NCBI RefSeq assembly: GCF_008973665.1
Contig: NZ_WACP01000006.1
Coordinates: forward strand, 62,001-126,000
Length of the DNA: 64,000 nt
Source of the DNA: Paenibacillus tengchongensis
Lineage (GTDB): Bacteria > Bacillota > Bacilli > Paenibacillales > Paenibacillaceae
Reading direction: 5' to 3'
Shown here: positions 8,572-17,420 of the stretch, piece by piece
How the letters are laid out: every line of letters starts with the position of its first letter
Numbering within the stretch: position 1 is the first letter of the stretch
Notes under the pieces: model-generated
What the model was told of the DNA's origin: nothing
Databases searched by the model: none
Seen by the model: the letters and a program-made list of their open reading frames with translations, nothing else
Program-made: the position numbers and the translations under genes

Positions 8572-9366
8572 CTAGCTCATGACCCATTCATCTTCACGCA
8601 GCCTTATTTTCTCCAGTCGTGTTGCCTTTCCCGTAGCCTCGTCAATCTCCGCGAATAACCCGTGCAGCTGCCATTTGCCTTCATCGACCACGAATCGGGC
8701 CGGAAGCTGGGTAGTGAATTTGTAAAGAACTGCATCTTTTTCCATACCCAAAATTCCTTCCCTTGAACCAACCATGCCGGCGTCGGTCAAATACGCTGTT
8801 CCTCCCGGCAGAATCACATCATCATTGCTCTGCACATGGGTATGCGTGCCCACAACGATCGAAGCCCGGCCATCCATAAAATAACCCATGGCGATCTTTT
8901 CGGAGGTTGCCTCAGCATGAAAATCCACCAGAATGCATTTGTGGCTGCGCCGCAGCTCATCAACAATCTCTTCGCCGATCCGGAACGGATCATCGATTGC
9001 CGGCAAAAAGGTGCGTCCCTGGAGATTGACAATAGCCAATTGTTTCCCGTTTCCTTTGACCACTGTGTATCCTCTGCCCGGCGTCCCCGGCGGGAAGTTC
9101 GCCGGCCGGATCATCCGCGGCTCATCATCAATAAACTGAAAGATATCCTTGTTATCCCAGGTGTGATTGCCCAGCGTAATGCCGTGCACCCCCCAGTTAA
9201 AGAATTCATTGGCAATGGCTGAGGTAATCCCCCGGCCGGCTGCAGCGTTCTCGCCGTTGGCGATGATGATATGCGGCTGGTACTTACTCTTCAGGGTAGG
9301 CAGCATTTCTCGCAGCGCTTTTCTGCCTGTATTGCCTACAATGTCACCGATAAATAGTACTTTAAT
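8572..9366 (-). CDS. ymdB: YmdB metallophosphodiesterase, probable ATT start codon
   Basis: 264 residues if translation starts at the ATT at 9366, the same length as B. subtilis YmdB. It is a calcineurin-like cyclic-nucleotide phosphodiesterase that controls biofilm/motility decisions. Metal-binding motifs are GDIVG (near 7), NGENAAAG (near 38), GNHTWD (near 67), DFHAEATSE (near 150) and GTHTHVQ (near 176). The family-conserved opening KVLFIGD is encoded only upstream of the first ATG (9306). In that frame an in-phase TAG lies just upstream, and no ATG, GTG or TTG is available between. AGGAGG sits eight bases before the ATT, which decides the start. It lies between rny and spoVS. Confidence 0.93.
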   Translation of the reverse strand: MKVLFIGDIVGNTGRKALREMLPTLKSKYQPHIIIANGENAAAGRGITSAIANEFFNWGVHGITLGNHTWDNKDIFQFIDDEPRMIRPANFPPGTPGRGYTVVKGNGKQLAIVNLQGRTFLPAIDDPFRIGEEIVDELRRSHKCILVDFHAEATSEKIAMGYFMDGRASIVVGTHTHVQSNDDVILPGGTAYLTDAGMVGSREGILGMEKDAVLYKFTTQLPARFVVDEGKWQLHGLFAEIDEATGKATRLEKIRLREDEWVMS

Positions 9367-9426
9367 GATACTCTCCTCCTATTTGTAACCCCCGCTGTTA
9401 CTTGGGTGCTTGTCAATAAATGAAAG

Positions 9427-9449
9427 AAAAAAGGTCCCTTAAGGGGACC
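9427..9449 (-). terminator. Intrinsic terminator after rny
   Basis: Minus strand: GGTCCC stem (9444-9449 with 9433-9438) followed by six T. A second hairpin, GTACCGT/ACGGTAC (9472-9496), precedes it. It would separate rny from ymdB transcription at least partly. Confidence 0.8.
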
Positions 9450-9512
9450 ATTTCTTCTGCTGCAAAATCGTGTACCGTCTTCCGTAAAAACGGTACAGCG
9501 GATTTCGCAATC

Positions 9513-11057
9513 TTATTTGGCATATTCGACTGCCCGTGTCTCGCGGATAACGGTAACTTTGATATGACCCGGATAATCCAGTTCACTTTCAATCGTCTTC
9601 GTAATATCGCGGGCCAGGCGGAAGGCTTCTGCATCGTCGATCTTCTCAGGCTGCACCATCACGCGAACCTCACGGCCCGCCTGGATTGCATAAGACTTCT
9701 CGACGCCTTCGAAGCTTTCCGAAATCTCTTCCAGCTTCTCCAGACGTTTGATGTACGTCTCCAGCGTCTCACGCCGTGCACCCGGCCGTGCGGCCGACAA
9801 TGCATCGGCTGCACCCACCAGCATCGCGATTACCGAAGTAGCCTCGCAATCGCCGTGGTGTGATGCAATACTGTTGATAACCACCGGATGCTCTTTGTAT
9901 TTCTTCGCCAATTCGACGCCAATTTCCACATGTGAACCTTCCACTTCGTGGTCAAGCGCCTTGCCGATATCATGAAGCAACCCGGCACGTTTTGCTAGCA
10001 CAATGTCTTCCCCAAGCTCACTGGCCATAAGTCCACTCAGATACGCAACTTCCATCGAGTGTTTAAGTACATTTTGACCGTAGCTCGTACGGAATTTCAA
10101 GCGGCCAAGAATTTTAATGAGGTCCGGATGCAAGCCATGAACGCCAACCTCAAAGGTTGCCTGCTCACCGTATTCACGGATCCGTTCATCGACTTCCTTG
10201 CGGGATTTCTCCACCATTTCCTCGATCCGTGCCGGATGGATACGTCCATCGGCCACGAGTTTCTCCAGTGCAGTCCGCGCCACCTCACGGCGGATCGGAT
10301 CAAATCCCGACAAAATCACGGCTTCCGGCGTATCATCAATAATGAGATCAATACCAGTAAGAGTTTCCAGCGCACGGATATTCCGTCCTTCACGGCCGAT
10401 AATCCGTCCCTTCATCTCTTCATTCGGCAACGTTACTACAGATACCGTGGTCTCCGCCACATGATCGGCTGCACAGCGCTGAATCGCCAGGGTAATAATT
10501 TCGCGTGCTTTCTTGTCCGCTTCTTCCTTGGCCTGCTGCTCAATGTCCTTGATCATCTGCGCGGTTTCATGACGCACTTCTTGTTCTACGTTGCTGAGAA
10601 TGATCTCTCTGGCATCGTCGATACTCAAATTGGAGATACGCTCCAATTCTGTGACCTGATTCTTGTAAATAACATCAATTTGCTGTTGGGTCTCATCAAT
10701 TCGTTTCTCTTTGTTAGCTACTTGTTCTTCTTTTCGCTCAAGCGATTCCATTTTTTTATCCAGCGTTTCTTCCTTTTGCAGTAAACGTCTCTCTTGACGT
10801 TGGATTTCGTTCCGACGTTCACGAGTTTCTTTTTCAGCTTCAGTACGAATTCTGTGGACCTCGTCCTTAGCCTCGAGTACCGTTTCCTTCTTCAGCGCCT
10901 CCGCTTCCTTCTTCGCGTTCTCCACGATGACGACAGCTTCCTTCTCAGCGCTGGAAATTTTAGCTTCTGCAAGGGATTTACGAATAAAATAACCGAATCC
11001 AAAGAAAATTGCAGCTACAACGAGAACGATTAATATGACCCAGATCCATGATACCAT
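9513..11057 (-). CDS. rny: Ribonuclease Y
   Basis: 514 residues. An N-terminal membrane anchor (about 5-25) is followed by a long charged coiled coil (about 30-190), a KH RNA-binding domain around [15 protein letters not shown], and an HD phosphohydrolase domain with [10 protein letters not shown] and [12 protein letters not shown] as metal ligands. RNase Y is the membrane-bound endonuclease that starts mRNA decay in Bacillota. AGGAGG lies eight bases before the ATG. A promoter at 11303-11332 gives a leader of about 240 bases. The order recA-recX-rny-ymdB-spoVS is close to that of B. subtilis. Confidence 0.98.
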   Translation of the reverse strand: MVSWIWVILIVLVVAAIFFGFGYFIRKSLAEAKISSAEKEAVVIVENAKKEAEALKKETVLEAKDEVHRIRTEAEKETRERRNEIQRQERRLLQKEETLDKKMESLERKEEQVANKEKRIDETQQQIDVIYKNQVTELERISNLSIDDAREIILSNVEQEVRHETAQMIKDIEQQAKEEADKKAREIITLAIQRCAADHVAETTVSVVTLPNEEMKGRIIGREGRNIRALETLTGIDLIIDDTPEAVILSGFDPIRREVARTALEKLVADGRIHPARIEEMVEKSRKEVDERIREYGEQATFEVGVHGLHPDLIKILGRLKFRTSYGQNVLKHSMEVAYLSGLMASELGEDIVLAKRAGLLHDIGKALDHEVEGSHVEIGVELAKKYKEHPVVINSIASHHGDCEATSVIAMLVGAADALSAARPGARRETLETYIKRLEKLEEISESFEGVEKSYAIQAGREVRVMVQPEKIDDAEAFRLARDITKTIESELDYPGHIKVTVIRETRAVEYAK

Positions 11058-11364
11058 CTAGTTCACCTCCTCGTTGGTTCCTCCAAGGAACAATCCTTGG
11101 TACTTGTGCAGTTGTTAAACTATCCGTTCATCACCATACAAAAAACCGGTAACCCACCGATTGCCATACTGCACATGCTGCACATGCACATTGCCCGCCA
11201 TTCACGGCGATTACATATCATATGAGTTGTACGTGAACCGGAAAGTAAAGTCAGCTTTTTGGGAAGGAAAAAGGACTTCTTATCCATGCCGATTCATGTT
11301 ATATTTTATTATTTATAAAATGACATTGTCAAGAGAGTCGAAACCTCTGTGAAAGTCAAGACAA
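11058..11364 (-). other. Long untranslated leader of rny
   Basis: 307 bp without a gene between recX and rny. It contains the rny promoter at its far end and a perfect hairpin, CCAAGGA-N4-TCCTTGG (11083-11100), shortly upstream of the rny ribosome binding site. No riboswitch class was recognised. Confidence 0.6.
11303..11332 (-). promoter_or_regulatory. Sigma-A promoter of rny
   Basis: TTGACA (11327-11332), 18-bp spacer, TAAAAT (11303-11308), minus strand, in a strongly AT-rich stretch just after the recX stop. Confidence 0.65.
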
Positions 11365-12099
11365 TCAGTCCGAAAAGTAGAACTCTTCTTCATCGCTTTC
11401 TGCGTTCTCTTCCTGTATCAATTGATTCAGCACACGCCGCACCAGTTCACCCGGATAACCGCGGCGCATCAAGAACGCTCCGGTCTTGTTATACTTCTCT
11501 CTCGCTTCACCGCGGAGCGCGTTCCATTTCTTCCGCCCCGTCTGAAGCGCGCTCTCCAGCTCCTGCTCCGGCGTTATATTCTCCAGTGCCTCTGAGATCA
11601 ATGACTTATCGACCCCTTTATCGCGCAGTTCCTGACGAATCCACAGCTTGCCCTTCTTCTGGTTCATTAGCCGCTGTTCCGCCCATTGTCTGGCATATAA
11701 ACTGTCATCCACCAAACGTTCCTGCTCCAGCCGCTGCAGAACCTCGGCTATAATAGTCTCTCCGATTTCCTTCTGCCGTAAACGGCGGGCAATCTCCTCC
11801 GCAGTCCGCGGTTTAAGCCCCAGATAACGCAAAGCCTCCACGTAAGCCCGCTGACGCTCGTCGGCGACAATGACTTCCTGCAGTTCCTCTTTCATAAAAG
11901 AGCTGCCTGTAATCATCCGGTATTTAATCATGACATCCTCATGAACCGTCATATTATATTGCCCAAAATGGATGATGTACCGGTGGTCTGCTTTCTTCTG
12001 CCGCTCCACACGAGTAATGATCAGCTGTTCATTACTCGGAAAATCGGCAAGCACCGATTCTTTCTGTTCTTCCGGCTCCGGATTCAGCTGAATTACCAT
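11365..12099 (-). CDS. recX: Regulatory protein RecX
   Basis: 244 residues, close to the longer Gram-positive RecX size. It has three-helix repeat segments typical of RecX (YLGLKPRTAEEIARRLRQK near 92; LVDDSLYARQWAEQRL near 127; GYPGELVRRVLNQL near 216). RecX binds RecA filaments and tunes recombination. The gene lies immediately downstream of recA, as in many bacteria, though a terminator separates them. The ATG at 12099 has AGAGGTG upstream. The acidic tail is rich in Glu and Asp. Confidence 0.93.
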   Translation of the reverse strand: MVIQLNPEPEEQKESVLADFPSNEQLIITRVERQKKADHRYIIHFGQYNMTVHEDVMIKYRMITGSSFMKEELQEVIVADERQRAYVEALRYLGLKPRTAEEIARRLRQKEIGETIIAEVLQRLEQERLVDDSLYARQWAEQRLMNQKKGKLWIRQELRDKGVDKSLISEALENITPEQELESALQTGRKKWNALRGEAREKYNKTGAFLMRRGYPGELVRRVLNQLIQEENAESDEEEFYFSD

Positions 12100-12158
12100 T
12101 TCTGCATTTCACCTCTAGCTTGATGTTTGTTCGGGTACCTTACTGTAATATTTCTAAT

Positions 12159-12192
12159 AAAAAGCGCCCTGTAAATATTCTTCACAGGGCGC
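12159..12192 (-). terminator. Intrinsic terminator between recA and recX
   Basis: GCGCCCTGT (12164-12172) pairs with ACAGGGCGC (12184-12192); a T-run follows on the minus strand. Read-through would feed recX. Confidence 0.9.
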
Positions 12193-12208
12193 GCTATTGC
12201 CTATCGTA

Positions 12209-13273
12209 TTATTCAATTTCCAGCAGCAGATTTTGTTCTTCCTCTTCCTCTGCGGCAATCTCTGCCTCGGTTGGGGCTGCTACTATCGTCGACAGGCTGC
12301 TCGCTTCACGGATCTTGTTCTCGATCACAAGTGCAATCTCCGGATGCTCCTTCAGGAACTGCTTGGAGTTCTCACGGCCCTGGCCGAGACGTTCGCCTTC
12401 ATAGGAATACCAGGCGCCGCTCTTGTTGATGATATCCATTTCTGTACCGATATCGACAAGGCTGCCTTCCTTGGAAATGCCTTCACCATACATAATATCT
12501 ACATCCGCCTGCTTGAACGGAGGTGCTACCTTGTTCTTAACTACCTTAATTCTGGTACGGTTACCTACCACATCATTACCCATCTTAATACTCTCTACAC
12601 GGCGTACATCCAGCCGCACAGAGGAATAGAATTTCAGAGCGCGTCCGCCCGGCGTTGTTTCCGGGTTACCGAACATTACACCGATCTTCTCGCGAAGCTG
12701 ATTGATGAAGATGGCAATCGTATTGGATTTATTGATCGCACCCGATAGCTTACGCAGAGCCTGCGACATCAGACGGGCCTGCAAGCCGACATGGGAATCC
12801 CCCATATCACCTTCAATTTCCGCCTTCGGTACCAGTGCCGCTACAGAGTCCACAACGATGATGTCGACCGCGCCGCTGCGCACCAGCGCCTCGGCAATTT
12901 CCAGCGCCTGCTCGCCGGTATCCGGCTGCGAAAGCAGGAGTTCATCGATATTTACGCCAAGCGCGCTGGCATATTTAGGATCAAGCGCATGCTCCGCATC
13001 GATAAAAGCAGCTTGTCCGCCAACCTTCTGCACTTCGGCGATAGCATGCAGTGCAACCGTTGTCTTACCGGAAGATTCCGGTCCGTATACTTCAATAATG
13101 CGGCCTTTAGGAAATCCGCCGATTCCCAAGGCAATATCAAGTGCTAAAGCTCCGCTGGGTACTACTTCCACCTTCATGTGGTTGGATTCGCCCAGCTTCA
13201 TGATTGAGCCTTTACCAAATTGCTTTTCTATTTGACGAAGCGCCATATCCAGCGCTGCACGACGATCTGACAA
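12209..13273 (-). CDS. recA: DNA recombinase RecA
   Basis: 354 residues. The Walker A motif GPESSGKTT is at residues 64-72; [15 protein letters not shown] and the L2-loop sequence GNPETTPGG follow. It is the ATP-dependent strand-exchange protein and co-protease for LexA. The start is TTG at 13273, giving the conserved opening [12 protein letters not shown], with AAGGAAG upstream. A sigma-A promoter and a one-mismatch Gram-positive LexA box lie upstream, so it should be SOS-induced. The C-terminal tail is acidic as usual. Neighbours are recX downstream and cinA upstream. Confidence 0.99.
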   Translation of the reverse strand: MSDRRAALDMALRQIEKQFGKGSIMKLGESNHMKVEVVPSGALALDIALGIGGFPKGRIIEVYGPESSGKTTVALHAIAEVQKVGGQAAFIDAEHALDPKYASALGVNIDELLLSQPDTGEQALEIAEALVRSGAVDIIVVDSVAALVPKAEIEGDMGDSHVGLQARLMSQALRKLSGAINKSNTIAIFINQLREKIGVMFGNPETTPGGRALKFYSSVRLDVRRVESIKMGNDVVGNRTRIKVVKNKVAPPFKQADVDIMYGEGISKEGSLVDIGTEMDIINKSGAWYSYEGERLGQGRENSKQFLKEHPEIALVIENKIREASSLSTIVAAPTEAEIAAEEEEEQNLLLEIE

Positions 13274-13305
13274 TCAGACCACTTCCTTCACTTGTTTATA
13301 GTAAT

Positions 13306-13334
13306 ATAATACCCTGTTTTTTGGGTCTTGCCAA
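13306..13334 (-). promoter_or_regulatory. Sigma-A promoter of recA
   Basis: TTGGCA (13329-13334), 17-bp spacer, TATTAT (13306-13311) on the minus strand. Confidence 0.75.
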
Positions 13335-13343
13335 GCTTTTTTT

Positions 13344-13357
13344 CGAACATACATTCG
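13344..13357. promoter_or_regulatory. LexA (SOS) box upstream of recA
   Basis: CGAACATACATTCG matches the Bacillus LexA consensus CGAACRNRYGTTYG with one change (G to A in one half-site). It lies 9 bp upstream of the recA -35 hexamer. Confidence 0.8.
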
Positions 13358-13404
13358 TTTTTTTGCCTCCGGAGCTGCTTAAACAAGTGTATGCCTGGAT
13401 AACA

Positions 13405-13443
13405 AACAAAAAACCGCAGCAAATTAATTTCATTGCCACGGTT
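13405..13443 (-). terminator. Intrinsic terminator after cinA
   Basis: Minus strand AACCG/CGGTT and GCAA/TTGC stems with a two-base internal mismatch, followed by six T. It separates cinA from the recA promoter. Confidence 0.75.
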
Positions 13444-13478
13444 CTTCCGTATACCCTATTATATCCCAAATGATACTC

Positions 13479-14768
13479 TTATTGCAATCCCGAGCCTTCA
13501 AGCGGTGTCTCTACCTTACGCGCTTCCAGCCTGCGCCAGAGACGGTAAAGCAGCGCCTTGACTGTCCGCAGCCTGATGTTCTCACGGGTCCCTTTAAGGT
13601 TCAGCTCGTAAACTTCGGTCTTGCGGCCCCGTTCCGCCAGACCGACATACACCAGTCCGACCGGCTTGCGTTCCGAATACCCGGGACCGGCCACGCCGGT
13701 TACGGACAGGCCAAAATCGCTGTCGGCAATCATCCGTACCTGCTCCGCCAGAACCTCGGCCACTTCAGGACTGACTGCGCCAACGGCATCAGGCCCTTCC
13801 AGATAGGAGGCGGGTACATTGAGAAGCTTCTTCTTAATATCATTGGAGTAGCAGACAATTCCTCCGGCAAACATGGAGGCGCTGCCGGGAATATTAGTGA
13901 TGCTCTCCATCAGGAGCCCTCCGGTGCAGCTCTCCGCCGCACTCATCGTCAGTCCAGCATCAGCCATCCAATCTACAATCAGCTGCTCCAAAGGTTCATC
14001 GATGTTGGAATACAGATGCTCAGGAAGCAGCTCCTGGATTTGCTTCTCCAAAGCGTCCAGCTTCACCATGGCGTCATGCTCCGAAGGCGCTTTGGTCGAG
14101 ATGCGCACCGTGACCTCGCCCTCCTTGGCGTAAGGAGCGATCGTCGGGTCTGTCTGGTTGCGAATCAGATCAATCAGCTTATCCTCAAGCAGCGACTCGC
14201 CGATTCCGGCGAACTTCAGCATTTTGGAGTAAATCGGCATTTCATCCGTCAGCGCATGCTGCAGTAGCCACGGCTTAACCTTGTCTGTAAACATGGGCTT
14301 CATCTCCCGGGGCGGCCCCGGCAATACAATGTAATATTTATCCTCATGGGCCAGCGCCAGGCCTACGGCCAAGCCGATCTCATTGGCAAGCGGAGTGCCT
14401 CCGTCGATAACGAGCGCCTGCTTGCGGTTGTTCTCCGTCATTGTGATCTTGCGTTCATCGAAGAAACGCTGCACATGGTCCATCGCCAGCTGATCAATAT
14501 GCATCGAACGGCCCAGCGATGCCGCGAGTGCATCTTTGGTCAGATCATCCTCGGTCGGACCGATGCCACCGGTGAACAGAATGATGTCCGCGCGGCTCTT
14601 GGCGATCCCGATCGCCTGCTGAATCCGGGCGCTGTTGTCACCGACTACGGTTTGAAAATAGACGTCTACTCCCAGCGCAGCCAGCTCCACCGATAAAAAC
14701 TGCCCGTTGCTGTTTACAATTTGCCCCAATAAAAGTTCTGTACCTACCGCGATAATTTCCGCTTTCAT
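13479..14768 (-). CDS. cinA: CinA-like protein (competence/damage-inducible, NMN deamidase type)
   Basis: 429 residues in two domains. The N-terminal molybdopterin-binding-like (MoCF/COG1058) domain shows VGTELLLGQIVNSN near 8 and FTGGIGPTEDD near 66. The C-terminal CinA domain shows MSAAESCTGGLL near 275 and SVTGVAGPG near 374. It is proposed to act as an NMN amidohydrolase and ADP-ribose pyrophosphatase, and is linked to competence and recA expression. The ATG at 14768 follows GGGAGG. The order pgsA-cinA-recA is conserved in Bacillota. A terminator separates it from recA here. Confidence 0.96.
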   Translation of the reverse strand: MKAEIIAVGTELLLGQIVNSNGQFLSVELAALGVDVYFQTVVGDNSARIQQAIGIAKSRADIILFTGGIGPTEDDLTKDALAASLGRSMHIDQLAMDHVQRFFDERKITMTENNRKQALVIDGGTPLANEIGLAVGLALAHEDKYYIVLPGPPREMKPMFTDKVKPWLLQHALTDEMPIYSKMLKFAGIGESLLEDKLIDLIRNQTDPTIAPYAKEGEVTVRISTKAPSEHDAMVKLDALEKQIQELLPEHLYSNIDEPLEQLIVDWMADAGLTMSAAESCTGGLLMESITNIPGSASMFAGGIVCYSNDIKKKLLNVPASYLEGPDAVGAVSPEVAEVLAEQVRMIADSDFGLSVTGVAGPGYSERKPVGLVYVGLAERGRKTEVYELNLKGTRENIRLRTVKALLYRLWRRLEARKVETPLEGSGLQ

Positions 14769-14814
14769 AGCCGGCTTCCTCCCTCTGCTTATAATGTGAA
14801 GTACGCACTCAGCT

Positions 14815-15396
14815 CTATGAGACTTTTAAGATCTCTTTGTTCTTCACAAAATAATCAATACCCGAATAAATCGTAATCAACGCAGCCGCCCAAATGGCAA
14901 TATCATCAACTGGGATGCTTATAAATTGGAACGGGAAATTGTTGAGCAGCAAAAGAGAAATTGCGACAATCTGCACAACGGTCTTGATTTTGCCCCATTT
15001 GCCCGCAGCCATTACTTTGCCGTCAAGAAGTGCAACCTGACGTAGCCCGGTTACAGCAAACTCCCGGCTGATAATGACCACTGCGATCCAGGAGTCGCAT
15101 TTCCCCATCTCCACCAGCGAGATCAGCACAGCGGAGACAAGCAGCTTGTCCGCCAGCGGGTCCAGCAGCTTGCCGAGATTGGTAACCATGTTGTATTTGC
15201 GCGCAATGTAACCATCGATGCCGTCCGTGCTGGCTGCGAGCAGGAAGATCAGAGCAGCGATCAGGTGATTAACAGAAAGCTCAAAGGAGCCCCAATGGAT
15301 CGGTTCAGGAAGAAAGCTGAAGTCCGCCAGCAGGAAAATCATCATGATCGGGATAAGACAAATACGCGCGAGTGTAATGCGGTTGGGCAAATTCAC
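14815..15396 (-). CDS. pgsA: CDP-diacylglycerol-glycerol-3-phosphate 3-phosphatidyltransferase
   Basis: 193 residues, identical in length to B. subtilis PgsA. The CDP-alcohol phosphotransferase signature DG-x2-AR-x8-G-x3-D-x3-D is complete (DGIDGYIAR through LLDPLADK near residues 61-87). Four to five hydrophobic segments make it an integral membrane enzyme. It makes phosphatidylglycerol phosphate, the first step to PG and cardiolipin. The start is the GTG at 15396, eight bases after GGGGAGG, giving MNLPNRITLARI. The next gene downstream is cinA. Confidence 0.97.
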   Translation of the reverse strand: MNLPNRITLARICLIPIMMIFLLADFSFLPEPIHWGSFELSVNHLIAALIFLLAASTDGIDGYIARKYNMVTNLGKLLDPLADKLLVSAVLISLVEMGKCDSWIAVVIISREFAVTGLRQVALLDGKVMAAGKWGKIKTVVQIVAISLLLLNNFPFQFISIPVDDIAIWAAALITIYSGIDYFVKNKEILKVS

Positions 15397-15498
15397 TGAA
15401 GTTCCTCCCCTGGTCCTTACGAATCCAAAATTCCACATATTTCTGCGAAACTGCTTAAGCTAGTATATTATAGCCCTATGTAGGTGTCAAAAACAAAC

Positions 15499-15538
15499 AC
15501 AAAGCACCCCGCTAAGGCAGTTATCAGCACCGCGGGGT
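15499..15538 (-). terminator. Intrinsic terminator after yajQ
   Basis: ACCCCGC (15506-15512) pairs with GCGGGGT (15532-15538); a T-rich tail follows on the minus strand. Confidence 0.75.
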
Positions 15539-15546
15539 ACATGGAA

Positions 15547-16038
15547 TTACTTGAAGTTATTAAACTGCAGATCAAGCGGCAAATCGGCATTCCGCAGCAG
15601 CTGAATGATTTGCTGCAGATCATCTCTGCTCTTTCCGGTCACGCGGATCTGGTCTCCCTGGATCTGGCTCTTGACCTTCAGCTTCGAATCGCGGATCAGG
15701 ATGTTGATCTTCTTGGCATTATCCTGATCGATCCCCTGTTTGAGGCCGAGACGCTGGCGGACGGTTCCCGAAGCGGCCGGTTCGATCTTGCCAAAATCCA
15801 GATTCTTGAGCGTAATCCCGCGCTTAACCATCTTGGACTGCAGGATGTCGATAACAGCGTTCAGCTTGTATTCATCCTCAGAGGCGATAATCAGCGCGTC
15901 CTTCTCCAGTTTCAGACTGCTCTTGCTGTTCTTGAAGTCAAACCGGTTGGCGATTTCCTTCTCCGTCTGATTCACGGCATTGGTCAATTCCTGCATGTCC
16001 ATCTTCGATACAATATCAAACGAGCTTTCCGAAGCCAT
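15547..16038 (-). CDS. yajQ: YajQ family nucleotide-binding protein
   Basis: 163 residues, the normal size for the YajQ/UPF0234 family, with the typical opening [18 protein letters not shown] and the [25 protein letters not shown]-terminal half. Members bind nucleotides and, in some bacteria, cyclic di-GMP. The exact role in Bacillota is not established. The start is the ATG at 16038 with AAAGGA upstream. It forms a single-gene unit between two terminators. Confidence 0.95.
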   Translation of the reverse strand: MASESSFDIVSKMDMQELTNAVNQTEKEIANRFDFKNSKSSLKLEKDALIIASEDEYKLNAVIDILQSKMVKRGITLKNLDFGKIEPAASGTVRQRLGLKQGIDQDNAKKINILIRDSKLKVKSQIQGDQIRVTGKSRDDLQQIIQLLRNADLPLDLQFNNFK

Positions 16039-16121
16039 TGTTCCACGTCCTTTGTTTACAATTATACTGTTCCTATTATATGAAAAAGTCGCTGCCAAGT
16101 CTAATAATGGAAAAGAACAGG

Positions 16122-16157
16122 CAAAACACGCCTCCCGGGGCTGACCTCGGGAGGCGT
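16122..16157 (-). terminator. Intrinsic terminator after the 53-residue membrane protein gene
   Basis: ACGCCTCCCG (16128-16137) pairs exactly with 16148-16157; the minus-strand exit reads GTGTTTTGC. Confidence 0.85.
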
Positions 16158-16170
16158 CGGTACATCGGTA

Positions 16171-16332
16171 CTATCTGCTGCGGGCGGGAGCCCGGAACAT
16201 ATCCAGAATTCCCAGCACGATATGCGCCAGTCCGAAGCCAAGAATTCCATAGCCCCACGCGCTCGGCGTCAAGTAATAGCCAAGCAGGCTGACTATAATA
16301 CCAAGTCCGGTAACGATCCAGCTGACGGTCAT
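16171..16332 (-). CDS. Small membrane protein, 53 residues
   Basis: Not a recognised family. The 53 residues start MTVSWIVTGLGIIVSLLGYY, then a short hydrophilic turn (LTPSAWGYG) and a second hydrophobic stretch (ILGFGLAHIVLGILDMF), ending in APARSR. This gives two predicted membrane helices with a positively charged tail. The ATG at 16332 has GAGAGGTG nine bases upstream, and a strong hairpin terminator follows the stop 14 bases away. Both support a real gene although it is very short. It lies between rodZ and yajQ. Function unknown; a small envelope or stress protein is only a guess. Confidence 0.8.
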   Translation of the reverse strand: MTVSWIVTGLGIIVSLLGYYLTPSAWGYGILGFGLAHIVLGILDMFRAPARSR

Positions 16333-16412
16333 GAGTGAATACACCTCTCTTTGGCGTAAGAACTGTAAATCACTCCTAGGTTCTCCAATAACCCGAAAAC
16401 TATACCTGACCG

Positions 16413-17381
16413 TTATTCACCGCCGTCACCGTTGTTGTCTGCTTCATCCGTGCTTTGCGCCTCATCTCCGCCAGCGGCCGATGACCCGTCATCAAGCTGC
16501 AGCAGCAGCCGTGAAGAGGTTTTGCCGTCGGTAATCTCCTGGCCGTTGACGGTAATTACGGTAGCCGGTGAATAGCCGGATTTGATGTACATTCCTTGCG
16601 CATCAAGCGTAAAGGTCATATTGTCACCATCGGCGGTATTGCCGAAGCTGAGCTTCTCCCCCTTGGAGTTCTCGCCGCGGTAAACCTCGAGCCAGCTCGT
16701 TCCGGTAGCAGCGATCTTCACTTCGATGGCGCTGCCTTCCGGCGCAGTTACTTTGAATTTGGTCGTCTTGCCCGATTTGCCATCTTCCGTAACGGTTACC
16801 GGCTGTGTGGTCGGCGAAGGACTTGGCGTCGGTGCCGCTGTCGGCGCCACTGTCGCCTGTGCCGTATTATCTGCTCCCGCCGTTGCCGAAGGAACAATTC
16901 CGCCGCCTACCGCTGTCGGCGAAGGCGTCGCCTCGGAAGGATTCTGCGTTGCATTGGTGACATTAGAGGAATCGACGGTCGCGGAATCTGATTTATCCCA
17001 ATTGTGCGACGCGTATATATAAATCACGACGACGATCAGTATCGGAAAGGTCCACATCAGCACGGTCGGCAGCCATTTGGTGTCACGCTGCGTCTCAGAT
17101 CTGCGGCTGCGCTTCTGGATGACGGTTTCCATCGTAGTGTCCGGGGGCGCTGCGGGAACATTGCCGTGCTCCTCCATCAGCTCGTCCGGATTGACGCCGA
17201 CAGCTTCCGCGTAGGTTTTGATAAATGCCCGGACATAGAAGCTCCCCGGCAGCACCTTATAGTCGCCTGCTTCGATGGCTTCTAGATATTTTTTGCGAAT
17301 TTTTGTGACTTCCTGGACATCGTCAAGGCTCATTCCCTTTTGCAGGCGCGCCTCTTTCAACTGCTGGCCCAGTTCCGACAT
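16413..17381 (-). CDS. rodZ: RodZ-like cell-shape protein (HTH, membrane anchor, DUF4115)
   Basis: 322 residues. The N-terminal Xre-type helix-turn-helix covers about 1-70 (LGQQLKEARLQKGMSLDDVQ). A charged linker and one membrane helix (WLPTVLMWTFPILIVVVIYIY, about 104-124) follow, then a long Thr/Pro/Ser/Ala-rich stretch (about 140-205) and a C-terminal beta-rich domain (about 210-300). RodZ links MreB to the membrane and shapes the cell. It corresponds to B. subtilis YmfM by position. AGGAGGTG precedes the ATG. The low-complexity linker is much longer than the minimum for the family, and the tail is acidic and Gly-rich. Confidence 0.93.
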   Translation of the reverse strand: MSELGQQLKEARLQKGMSLDDVQEVTKIRKKYLEAIEAGDYKVLPGSFYVRAFIKTYAEAVGVNPDELMEEHGNVPAAPPDTTMETVIQKRSRRSETQRDTKWLPTVLMWTFPILIVVVIYIYASHNWDKSDSATVDSSNVTNATQNPSEATPSPTAVGGGIVPSATAGADNTAQATVAPTAAPTPSPSPTTQPVTVTEDGKSGKTTKFKVTAPEGSAIEVKIAATGTSWLEVYRGENSKGEKLSFGNTADGDNMTFTLDAQGMYIKSGYSPATVITVNGQEITDGKTSSRLLLQLDDGSSAAGGDEAQSTDEADNNGDGGE

Positions 17382-17420
17382 ATACCATCACCTCCTGGAA
17401 TGTAATAATGCTGCGTATCT

